A DNA stretch of 64,000 nt, from NCBI GenBank assembly GCA_035926095.1, contig JAVRQT010000008.1:1-64000 (forward strand), read 5' to 3'. Source of the DNA: Elasticomyces elasticus. Its lineage: Eukaryota; Ascomycota; Dothideomycetes; Mycosphaerellales; Teratosphaeriaceae. Below, in pieces: positions 32,304-42,753 of this stretch (within the stretch, counting starts at the first letter, position 1; the number at the start of each line of letters is the position of its first letter). Made by a program: the position numbers and the translations under genes. The notes beneath the pieces were generated by a model that worked only from the letters and a program-made list of their open reading frames with translations, made no database searches and was not told the origin of the DNA.

Positions 32304-35300
32304 CTACAACCTCCGCAGAAGTGACCCAAAGAACGAACGCGGCTTCTCTTCCACCACCGGCCTTCGACTATGTCGCTCGCTGTCCCTCCGACTGGATCTT
32401 GGCCGCTCGCCATCTTCGGCTTCGCGGTGACTGCGATGAGACTTGCTTCCGGTTGAGCTTGATGACACGGGCTCAGTAGGCGTAGAAGATGCATCATTAC
32501 TCTGTCCAGCATCCTTGGACGACTTGCTCGTTGGTGAACTGCCACGCTTCAAGCTTGGCCGTTCACTATGCCTGGAGCTACGATGACTGGTCTCTTCCCG
32601 CTTTCGCTCCCGTGGCTGATCACCGCTTGTTCGAATGAACAATGGCGCTTTAGTCACGGACTCTCGACGGGGCCTGGGCGGCGGACGGGCGGCCTCCTCC
32701 TTTCTGTCTCTCGCCTCCCGTCTCTTCCGCCTGCGTTCTGCTTCCTCCCTCGCGACAGCTTCAGCCTCTTCTCTCGCAATCTTGGCCGCCTCCTCTGCTG
32801 CCGCCTTCCGGGCTGCTCGGCGGGCTTCATGTCGGATCTGTCGTAGCTCCTCCTCATCTGCCTTCCTCCTCTCCTCCTCCATGGTGCGCGCAAGTTCTTC
32901 GGCCTTCCTCGCCTCTCTCCTCTTTGTGCGCTCTGCCTCGTTTTCAGCCGGCATGGTATGTCTCCTCGAGCGGTGTGGTCGATCTGCGCTTCGTGGTTCT
33001 TCCTTGCTATGTCTGCTGCTGCGCTTGGATGCACTTGGCTTGTCGGGCTTGATGTCGGTCGATGTACGCTTGAGTTCATGCTTTCGCTCCCATCGATCAG
33101 CTTTGTGCTTGTGCGAGCCGCCTTTGCTCAACGTGGGTGACGGTGGAGCGGGCGGTCTGGTTGAGGGCGTGTCCTCTTGTACAGCGGGAGCGTCTGCGGT
33201 CATTGTGGGTTCTGCGGGCTGTTCTGCTGGCATGCTTTTGGCGGCTGGTGGGATTTCTACAGCCAGTGTCTCATCATTCGCATCAGTCGGCGGCTCTACA
33301 CTTCTTTCCGTGGCTGGCTCCGGATGGCTGGCTTCCGTAGCTTCGGGTGATGCTTCAGCCTCTGCGATGTCGCTTGGTAGATCTGCACCGTTTTGCTCAG
33401 CAGTGCCAGTGTCCTCACCGGGACTTTCAGCGGGCGCTTCGGTTGGCTCTTCGACAATAGGACTGCTTTCAATCGCAGCCTCGTCCAAGACGGGCTCACT
33501 GACTGCCTCCATTAGTTCGGTACTCTCGTCTTTGGGAGCTTCGACAACAACATCCTCGACGACAACATCTTCGACCACGGCTTCTTCAACGACAATTTCT
33601 TCGATGACAACATCTTCGATTACAGTTGTCTCAATTTCCGGATGCTTTGCGGCGTCGTCTTCAGCATGACTCTCATCTGCATCCGCCGTTGGTCCATTGT
33701 CAATGGAAACCTCCACCACAGCAGGCTCCTCGACCTTATCTGCGCTAGTCTCTTCAATGGCTGGCTCTTCGGGTGCTGACTCCGCCACGAGAGTCTCTTG
33801 GCCGATCTCGCTTTCATCGAGGCCACTGTTTGATTCTTCATTGACCACGGCAGTCTCATCAGCACCGGTACTATCATCTTCGATGCTTACAGCCTCAGCA
33901 GGACTAGGATCGATATCTTGGATTGCTGTACTTTCGTCTGTTGGAGTGGAATCGACGCTATCTGGATCAGGAGGCGGTATGTCTGCGGTCTCAGCCGCGT
34001 CTGGATCATGCGCCGTTGCTGAGTCTTGGAGCTCGTCGTCGACCGGCTCATCATTGCTAACACTCTGTCCGTCGTCATGGTTTATCGAGCCTTCGTCGTC
34101 AGCAACACGGTCATCGGTCACTTTCTCGGAGCTCTCCAACGTGTCCGACTCATCAGGAACAATGTCGACGTCGATATCCTGAGCAGTAGGCTCAACAGAA
34201 CCCTCTTCGGGATCCTCTTCATGTATACCAACTTCCTCGGGAGCTGCCTCAACAATAGGCAGAGCTGAGGCATCAATGTCGCTCGTGATGGCCACTTCCG
34301 GTGTGGCATGCTGTTCGTCTTCTTTAACAGGCTCGTGCTCTCGGATTGGACCGTCAGAACCCGCATCGTCCTCGACGTCTGCATGCGCAACTATCGGAGG
34401 TGATGCTGGCTCTAATGTAGCCACATCTGCAGGCAATGTCAAGGACTCCTGTCCCTCACTTTCTTCGACTGACTCTTGCACAGTCTCGGCTTCCACAGCT
34501 GGGGGTGGGGGAGGTGACACATCGATAACCAAATCCGGCAACGCTGGCGGTGGCAACATATCCGTACCAAGACCTTCGAATGTTTGAATCATGTCTTTCA
34601 CTTTGAGCTTCTTCTTGGACTTATCTTTGTCCTTTCCTGATGACTTGGAGCTTTTCTTCTTTGGCTTTGAGACCTCCGCCATTGATGGCTCTATGTGCTC
34701 GGTGGGGAGGACTTCGACGACAATCCCACTAACGTCGGGTCCAGGTTCAATAACGCTCGTTTCTTCAATTAGCGGTTCGGGTATGACGTGGACGATTGCG
34801 GCAGCTTGCTCAGCTGCAACGACTTCACCACCATCAGGAGCACTTTCCTCGCCAAGGACTTGTACGGGCTCTCCAGGCTCAGTGCTAGGCTGAACGTCCA
34901 CTAAATCGTTTCTTTCCTCGAGCACAGGTATTGAAACACTGCCAATCGTTTCGTCCACAATAGCCACTATGTCATCTGGAAGACTGTCGATCGGTACCGA
35001 GATCCTCTTCTTTGACTTAGTACCTTTGCTGCTCTTCTTTTTGCGTGAGGTCGGCTTAGGCTCCGGCGTGCCAGGTGCAAAGTGTACGGTCTTATCCGTA
35101 CTGGTAGCCTCGGGCAAATCGTCCGGCATATCGAGGGACAGTCTGGGCGGCATGTCTGTCGAGGCATCTCGAACATCACCCAAGGGTGCCATGGATGGAG
35201 GTGACGGTGCGGCTGGTGGCAGCATGTCGAAAGATCCAGGCATGTCGAGTGTATGCTCCATCATCTCGCCCCCAAGGTCGCTTGAGTCTTGCACAGCATC

Positions 35301-35863
35301 ACCTGGAACATCAGCTATAGTGTCGATCTCAGGCGAGAGTACCTCGACTGGTTCTGGCGGCGGTGGTACAGCCTCGGGAGGTTGCGCTGTTTCCTGCACG
35401 TTCTCACTCGGTTCACCACCCATATCGCCATCTTTGATGGCATCTATCGACTCGTCGATTATCTCAACAATCTCATTCGGATCTTCTGCGTCGTGCGGAC
35501 TGGGTGTATCATGGTGATCTCCAGCAGGATCGGCAGGTGCGGTGGCCTCGAGCGGAGAGTCAACAGGGCCTACCTCTGGTCAGCAACAGCTCGATGGAAT
35601 TTTCTGATCAACGCTGTACCTTCTTTCTCAGACTTGGCATCCTCCTCGTCCTCCGACGCCTCATCGTCGGTAGGCTCTGGAAGCCTGTAAGACACTTTGT
35701 AGCTTGGTATAAAAGGCGTTCCGGCAGCTTCGGCAGAAACGAGCGGAGACTTCGGGCCACCACGAGCTGGTAGTATTGAGCCGTTTGGATTACGCCAGGT
35801 AGCGACGGATATCTGTTTGAAGTTGTACTTCTTTTTGATCTCTTCGAGGTTAACGGCCGCCAT
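32304..35863 (-). CDS. Large Glu-rich, coiled-coil, mostly disordered protein
   Basis: Exons 35863-35574 and 35499-32304 (74-bp intron, GTAGGC..CCAG) join in phase 2 to 1,161 residues. The N-terminal 96 residues look the most ordered (MAAVNLEEIKKKYNFKQISV, WRNPNGSILPARGGPKSP, PFIPSYKVSYRL). Then come about 750 residues dominated by Glu, Asp, Pro, Val and Ser, with short acidic repeats (VVVEDVVVE-like near 33530-33640) and Lys-rich patches (SRKKKSSKGTKSKKR). Residues about 870-1000 are a highly charged Arg/Glu/Ala coiled coil (EEAKIAREEAEAVAREEAE), followed by an RS-rich tail ending EKPRSFFGSLLRRL. No catalytic domain is visible. A scaffold or structural role is only a guess. It sits between the two pairs of RING-TM genes. 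Confidence 0.85.
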
Positions 35864-36695
35864 GTTGAAGCGCCTCGGTCGGGTATGAGCTTCACCGGAC
35901 GGGTAGGTGCAGCGTAAAGACGCAAATATGAAGACTCAAGCCATACTGCTCCTCGTCAAGGTGCGTACCAACCAGCTACAACATCCCGTGAGACAATGAA
36001 ACAAGACTTCAACGATCGGGCATCGAATCGCTGCGCTGACATGCTTTTTCTTTGGGTAGACGGAAAGGTTGCAAGACAACAATTTGGGCACTATCAGCAT
36101 ATGCACCATCCAGCTTACCGGACGGCAAGATGATGTGACGGGCATGAACCACTTAGCGTGTAGCGGGAGAAGTCGTTGGAACCACGGTAGACGGCAGGTA
36201 CCCTTCGGGGGAACGTGGGTGACGTGGGTGAGCAGCGGATAGAGCGCGACGGAGGATCGGGTGCAACAGAAAAAGCCGTCGAAATCGATGCGCCTGCCAT
36301 TGGTTAAGAGCGACCACTCATGCATTGATGAAATGCAAGGCGTTGAATGACCATCCTATTGGAACTGGGTGAAGTCTAGGGTGATGCATGGCAGCCCAAA
36401 GTTCGTCTTAGTGCTGCTGACGCTCCGGGCAACCAACGGCGAGCTTGTCGCGTGTATGCTGTACGGGCACGATCGAAGATAGAGAGTTGTGAATGTCTGA
36501 CGTGGCAGGCCCATGCATTGTGGCCCGATCCATGCCGTGCCGTCCTCGGTTCATTGCATGATCGCTTCCAGCTCCCTCCTACGAAGCACATTTGTTGAGC
36601 GTCTCCCGAATAGATCTCCAGTCGGTGCTCGCATGCGGACCAATGGCCTAGCGACAAATCTTTTCCATCTCGCCAACACGACGTCTTCGAACTCG
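35864..36695. other. Intergenic
   Basis: Promoter of the Glu-rich gene and 3' flank of RING paralogue 3. Short frames on both strands show no coding character. Confidence 0.45.
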
Positions 36696-37645
36696 TCATG
36701 TATTCCGCATATACAACTTCAACGAGGGTACGAGAGGCCCCGTTATAACGGCCAAAGCCAGTAGTTCAATGCCCTGCTGCTGCCTGTCCGCAAATGCGAT
36801 AAGTACACAGGCTCCAGCCAGTGCGAGAGAAGCTGCAGCCTGACCGCAGCCTCTCGTCGCTCGGGGCTCCGGGAAGAGCCAATGTAGGGCGGCTTGATGC
36901 CATGCCAGCAAAGCCCCGACAACGAGAGCCTTCGCAATATACGACAGTACTTCGTTCGAGAGCGGAAACATGCACGAGAAGTGAATCTATATGTAAGCCA
37001 TTAGCCACGAGGTAGCTCTCTTGTCGGCATAACTCACAAGTACGCAGCTGGTGTTCAGCAACACATTCCCGATGTCGAGGCACAGCACAGTCGCCCTGTA
37101 ATGCCATTCGCCGTCTGTCAACACTTGTTGTCTTGGACCGAAAATTGGCCTCAAGCAAACGAGACAATCGTATATGTCATTACCGAAAACCTCGCGAATA
37201 CCTGTTGTTCCGTTAGCAAATGAAGCTTCTCGAGAAAGTCTCGATACCGACAAGAATAGCAATACGTATGCCCGCAAGGCGTCTTGAACGGATGCTTGAA
37301 ATCGTCCTTACCAATCGGGCGGTGTCGATCTTCAATGTCTAGAGCGGATGCAGGTCGCAGAACGCTATTCATCAATGCGACCGCTTTCTTCAACAGGTCC
37401 GCGGCTTCCAATATCAATATATCGGGCGTGTGTGTAACAGTCCGTAAGGCCCAGCGGGCTCTTGGACAGCCGGCAGTGAAACTTGCAATGCTGTAGAATA
37501 CTCCAATACCGGCGACAGCCATGGAGGAAGTGCAGAGAAGGGCCTGAAATACCGAGAGACCCAGCGCTATCTTTGAAGAAGCGTTGGCGACGTCCATTGC
37601 ACTCTCGTAAAGACGGTTCCCAATCGATAGGAGGTTGGAACTCAT
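36696..37645 (-). CDS. RING-like membrane protein with lost zinc ligands (paralogue 3)
   Basis: Exons 37645-37252, 37201-37038 and 36986-36696 join in frame to 282 residues. The start MSSNLLSIGNRLYE is chosen; the frame is open upstream to ATG 37786. Alignment with paralogue 4 is clear: EDRHRPIGKDDF here against EDRHCPICKDGF there, then TPCGHTYCYSC and CLVCLRPIF against CPICFRDLF. The first CxxC pair of the RING is thus replaced by RPIG, while the remaining ligands stay, so one zinc site should be missing. Intron 1 lies inside the RING and uses a weak donor (GTCGGT); the alternative GTATCG two bases on breaks the frame. Hydrophobic segments flank the RING and ALVVGALLAWHQAALHWL follows. Confidence 0.75.
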
Positions 37646-38217
37646 AGTGGCTGCTTTTGATCCAATCTTGCGGGTACGTCGTCGAAAGTCACTACCAAAG
37701 TAGCAGTGATTCGAGGTCAATTTCGCTCTTGTGTGCTTGCTTACTATCATAGTAGTCGTTAATGGGCGAAGCCGTCGAAACGCCAAATCTTAAACTGTTA
37801 AGACTCGTCCTCGTGAATACTCACTCGTATGGATCGTGGAATGCAGATCTCTATTGTTGCAACGACTTACTCACGATCGCAGTGTCTTACAAGTGCCACA
37901 AGCGTTGATGCTGCTGCGCAGGCCGATGGACAGCAATACTCGTTGGGAGTCCCGAGGGCATCGCAGAGCACCAGTGCAAAGAGCCCTCACTTACACCTTC
38001 CTTGCCCCGTACCATCGCAAGATCGCTAGCGGTATCATGACTCCGAGGGTAAGCGTGCCCATGATCCCTCATCGATTTTTCCCCGTGATAAAGCTCCAAA
38101 TTGTAGTCCACTGCAGTATGTCGACCATTGTTTGCTGGATCTATGCTTACGCGTAGCCCGATGCAATGTGTACACTGCTCGCAGTGAGGCCGGATTTCGT
38201 CTCCTAAATAATGTGAT
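37646..38217. other. Intergenic between RING paralogues 3 and 4
   Basis: No gene supported. Promoter of paralogue 3 and 3' flank of paralogue 4. Confidence 0.45.
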
Positions 38218-39094
38218 TTATGCCCAGAGTTTCTTGATTTCATGGAAGCAATACACCATACTCAAGGGCGCAAGAACGCTGAAAGTCAATGTCCAAGCCA
38301 GCAATTTGATGCCATCCACATCAGCAATTGCAATCAGGACACTGGCTCCCAGAAGCGCCGAAGACGTCACGGCTTGATCAGATCTTCTCGATCGTAATGA
38401 TTTCCGCCCTAGCCATTCCGAACTTGCCTGGTACCATGCTAACAAACCTGCTGCGATGAGACCTTTCGCGACCAACAACGTCGTGTTGTTAGCCAAAGGA
38501 AGCTTCTCTGGGAAAAACGCCTGGATGGTCTGCGTTAGTCCGCGTCGGGGCCATCTTCTTGCACTGTGATGAAGAGAGGCTGCTGATACGTACCGGAAGA
38601 TAGCCGACAGCAATGGCCAGGTTTCCAATGTTGAGCCATATCCCTGCCGCACAACATTGCATTGCCGAGTCATGCGAGTCTACTCTGCGATGTGCTACTT
38701 CAAGGCTGAACAAGTCGCGGAAACAGATCGGGCATTTGTCGCTCAGACCTATAGCGGATCGTATACAGCAAGCGCAGTACACATGCCCACAAGGCGTGCA
38801 AATGGGATCCGCAAAGCCATCCTTGCAAATTGGACAATGCCGGTCCTCGACGCCCTCGGCTGTGGCGGGTCGCAGCACGCACTCAAATATGTTGGACGCC
38901 CGAAGGATGATGATTGCAGGTGTGCAAAAGGCGGACAGATGGGGTATTCGGTTTGGCTGAGGCGCGGTAGCAAGTCTCACGGTCCCCTGAAAGACTGCCA
39001 AGCCGAATAATAACAGGGCAAATGCATAGAGTAGAGTCTTCCAAGTGGAGTCGGACGCCATGAAGTCCGCGATCCATCCGTGCGAAGTGGTCAT
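38218..39094 (-). CDS. RING-finger membrane protein (paralogue 4)
   Basis: Exons 39094-38594 and 38520-38218 (73-bp intron, GTACGT..TCCAG, phase 0) give 267 residues. A second in-frame ATG at 39061 would remove 11 residues. One N-terminal hydrophobic segment (TLLYAFALLLFGLAVFQG), a complete C3HC4 RING (CPICKDGF, CTPCGHVYCACCIRS, CPICFRDLF) and further hydrophobic segments (GLIAAGLLAWYQASSEWL; SVLAPLSMVYCF) are seen. It shares with paralogue 3 the ECVLRPATAEGVEDRH-type lead-in and the position of the intron after the RING. It is a probable membrane E3 ligase. Confidence 0.85.
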
Positions 39095-39971
39095 GCTGTT
39101 GTCCTGGCTTCCCGAGGAATAGTCTGGGAATCACACCGGATATCCCATCAGAGAAGCTGTTGTCGATGTAGTCATGTGGAGATCCTTGAAGTCGCTTCCG
39201 CGGTGCAGCGACCCCGGAGTAGTCAATTTGTGCTGTGCGTTGCTTACCTTTCGGTAATCCAAGGGCATAGCGATGAAATGTGGTCATAACGATGCTGACT
39301 TTCATGGGCTACGTACCCCTCACGCTCTGCCTCTGCCTACGCCTGTAGCATGGTCCTCGCTGGCAAGGTGTCCTCTCTCTCTCAAGCTTGCTTTCATGAT
39401 TATGATCATGTCTTGACAATTCATCAGTGCTCGGTGCTCCGACAAGGAGGACGACGCATCTTCAGGCTCTGGAGACACTTCTTGAAAGCACCCGGTCGTC
39501 GATCACTTGCCACGGTGTTTCCACGCCTTCTCTGGGCTTCCATTGTGCTTTTTGATATATTCGTGTGCCTGCCTGCCGCCTCAGATATGAGTGTAGTGGA
39601 TTGCTTGAGCAGATGAGATATTTCCATATCTACATCTTGTCGCGTTGCTGCCATCGTATACTCAATGATAGCAACGAGCCTCCGTCTTCCGTACCATCGT
39701 GAACGCGTAGTAGATGTATGTGTGAACGTGGAAGATTCGCGTCGTCGTGCAGCGGGGAGACGGCATCTCAAACGCCACCTGTGGCTCCGACCTCACCTCT
39801 CCTCCAAAGCCTTGTTCGCATCAAACAGCAAACAACCCACCACACCGTCGCTCTGGCCTCTCATCTGGCCTCCCCTTCGCTCTCTCGCGCGCTCGCTCTG
39901 CTCAGCCAATCGCGGCACCATATCAACGCTGCCACCAGCATTGACAGCGCCAGGCGCAACACATCTTCACA
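39095..39971. other. Divergent promoter region between RING paralogue 4 and NOT3/5
   Basis: No gene is supported. The 150 bases before 39972 are strikingly pyrimidine-rich, as in leaders of highly expressed fungal genes. Confidence 0.5.
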
Positions 39972-42027
39972 ATGGCCGCAAGGAAGCTAGCCCAGGAGAT
40001 CGAGAAGGAGTACAAGACGATCGCATTGGGAATCGCAGCCTTCGATGGCGTCTACGAGAAGCTTTCGGCATCCCAGAACTCGTCGCAACGAGAGAAGCTC
40101 GAAGATAGTTTGAAGAAGGAGATCAAGAAGCTCCAGCGATCACGGGATAAAGTCAAGACATGGGCGACCAGCAGCGAAATCAAGAACAAAACGCCCCTGG
40201 TGGAGCAGCGGAAGCTGATCGAGACGCGGATGGAGACGTTCAAGATGGTGGAGAAGGGTATGCTGTGCAGCGACGAGGCCGTGAGGGTAATGCTGATGTA
40301 TGCGCAGAGATGAAGACGAAAGCCTTTTCTAAGGAAGGACTCTCTGCCGCCGCGAAACTGGATCCCAAGGAGCGCGAGAAGCTGGATGTCTCAAACTTCA
40401 TCTCCGAACAAGTTGATGCGCTTGGACTGCAGACTGAAGCTTTTGAAGCTGAAATCGAGACTTTGCATGCTGCGACGAAGAAAGGAAAAAAGGATACAGG
40501 CAAAGCGGATCGGCTATCCGAGCTCGAGCGGACGGTGGAGAAGCACAAGGAGCATACATCCAAGCTCGAAATCATACTGCGAGGGGTCGAGAACGGATCT
40601 ATAGATGTCGAGCAAGTCTCAGAAATCAAAGATGAGATCAAGCACTACGTGGAGAACAACCAAGAAGTCGACTTCGAGGAGAACGAATGGATGTACGAAG
40701 GGCTCAATCTGGAAGAAGAGGAGGATCTCTGGGGCATGAACAAGGAGGATGGTGAGCGCGGCTCAAGTCAGGATGCGCAGAGTGTGGCGGATGACACGCC
40801 GGATCTGGACATTGGTGCGCCGCCTGCAGTGAAGAGCGCAGGGCCGAGCAAAGGGAAGAGTGCGAGTATTTCCGAGACTCCGGGACAATCGAGCGCACGG
40901 CGGAGTAGTACTCAGCATGCGAAAAGTCCGTTACCGGCCTTATCGACATTACACTCAAGTCTACCTGCGAACGTGTTGGCTGGAAAGCCAGTGGTATCAG
41001 ATATGAAGCCTGCGCCACTACCAACAATACCCACTGGCCAACCGCTGAAGTACGCGAGTGCAGCGGCAGCGGCAGCGTCAAGCGTAGGCATCGCGCCGTT
41101 ACCGCCACCACCAGGAGGTGCAAATAAGTCCAATGAGCGTCCACTCTCAAGTCCAAGCCCAACAGCCACGCCTGCACAACCTGCGGAACCTATACCACAA
41201 TCCTCGAAGCCTGCCGAGAAGCCTGCGCAGAGAGAAGAGCCGCCACGCCAAGCAGAAGTACCAAAGTCAGCGACACGGTCAAGCTCGAAAGCACCCTCTG
41301 TTGCACCATCACCGCACGTCTCACAAGCACAGCCTGCAAGACCAGAATCGTCAAATAAAGCGGCGCAACCACAACCGCCGTCACCAGATTCAGGCGTGGC
41401 AGGGATGGCACTTTCGAACGGCACAACAGCACCAGAAGAGGAAGAGGAGGAAGAAGAGTCCATCTACCACCTCCCATCATCACTGACCGACCTCCTGGAC
41501 TCATTCGAAGAGACCAAAAGCCGAGTCTCAGCCAACCAACCCTTCGACCCAGCGCTGTTGCAAACCTCGCGGACAACGGCACCAATACCAAGCGATGCCT
41601 CCAAACCCTCGCACTACACACCACTAACACCATACCCCTACACTCCCGCGCACTATCCCACAACACCTTTACCGATATTCTCGGACCCAGCGCTATATAG
41701 CCGGATAGACACCGACTCCCTCTTCTACGCTTTCTACTACCGACAAGGAACGTACCAACAGTACTTGGCCGCCAAAGCGCTAAAGGGTCAAAGTTGGAGA
41801 TTTCACAAGCAATACCAAACGTGGTTTCAGCGGCATGAGGAGCCCAAACGAATCACGGAGGAGTTTGAGGAGGGCGCGTATCGGTTTTTCGATTACGAGA
41901 GTACTTGGTATGATCATCCCTCCTTCGATTGACTGTATGTTTGTTTGCTGACTGAGTGTGTTGCAGGATGAACCGACGAAAGGCGGATTTCAAGTTCGCG
42001 TATAAGTTTTTGGAGGACGATCTATGA
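39972..42027 (+). CDS. CCR4-NOT complex subunit NOT3/NOT5
   Basis: A core subunit of the mRNA deadenylase and transcription regulator CCR4-NOT. Exons 39972-40257, 40308-41907 and 41967-42027 give 648 residues. Intron 1 (50 bp, GTATGC..CGCAG) restores the conserved FKMVEKEMKTKAFSKEGL; a longer first exon reading GMLCSDEAVR is intron sequence. The N-terminal NOT3/5 coiled coil is plain (MAARKLAQEIEKEYKTI, LKKEIKKLQRSRDKVKTW). A long Pro/Ser/Ala-rich linker follows, then the NOT box (IDTDSLFYAFYYRQGTYQQY, GAYRFFDYESTW). Intron 2 gives the true C-terminus MNRRKADFKFAYKFLEDDL. Confidence 0.96.
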
Positions 42028-42753
42028 ATGTCCATCGCAATGCAACAGACGGCGCACTTTCGTCCAGCTGAGTAGCGCGACATGTAACGGTAGCTACCTT
42101 CTGGCTGTTGCCATGACCTGCAATGCAAGCAGAACAAATGCAGTTTTTGCTGATACCGGAGCGTCCTTGGGTGGGCTTGGGCGCTCTGTGTTGTTGGATG
42201 ACCTTCACTTTTTTGAGCGGATACTTCTTCGCAATGGCGCTGGCCATCGTCGTTCTCATCATCTCGAAAAACCATCTTCTTGAGTCCTTCAAGCGGGTTC
42301 ATGCGGGCCTGTCGGTCTCGGCCTTGTTATCGCCATTGTGGATACCCATGTGACCGTGACGTACCTTCCAAATGAGGTGACGCTCCGGCCCATGCTGCAG
42401 GGAACTATGAGCTGCATGTGAATCCAAGCTGTCTGGGCCTGGGCAAGCTCCCATTCGTTCACCTCAGCGCATACAGATCATATAGCTGCCTGGTCATCGT
42501 GAAGCTGAACAGGACTCGCCCGTCGCCTCTCAATTCGCACCCTCTTCTCATCTCGTTAAAGTGAACCCATACAGGCCACGCACGAGCCACGCGAAAGGAC
42601 GCTATATTCGGCGGCGGGGAACGAACACAGACCAAGCCTTCGCGAGCACTCGAACTCCTGCTTTCACCCGTCACTACTCTGCGCAATATCACAGACACAA
42701 ACGAGGAGGCAGCTGTGCTTATCTATCACCCAGCGACACCTCCCTACCGATCA
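42028..42753. other. Intergenic
   Basis: 3' flank of NOT3/5 and promoter of the CBM48 gene. Overlapping frames on both strands near 42000-42350 are short and unconvincing. Confidence 0.4.

Noticed and set aside
32635..33669. 344-codon plus-strand open frame
   Set aside because: It is the antisense shadow of the Glu-rich gene: low-complexity Ser/Ala translation arising from Glu/Asp codons on the other strand.
40287..40309. 23-bp intron in NOT3/5
   Set aside because: It would keep GMLCSDEAVR, which is foreign to the family, and is too short. A 50-bp intron at 40258-40307 restores the conserved VEKEMKTKAFSKEGL.
40912..41463. 183-codon minus-strand Gly/Ala/Ser-rich frame
   Set aside because: Antisense shadow of the Pro/Ser/Ala linker of NOT3/5.
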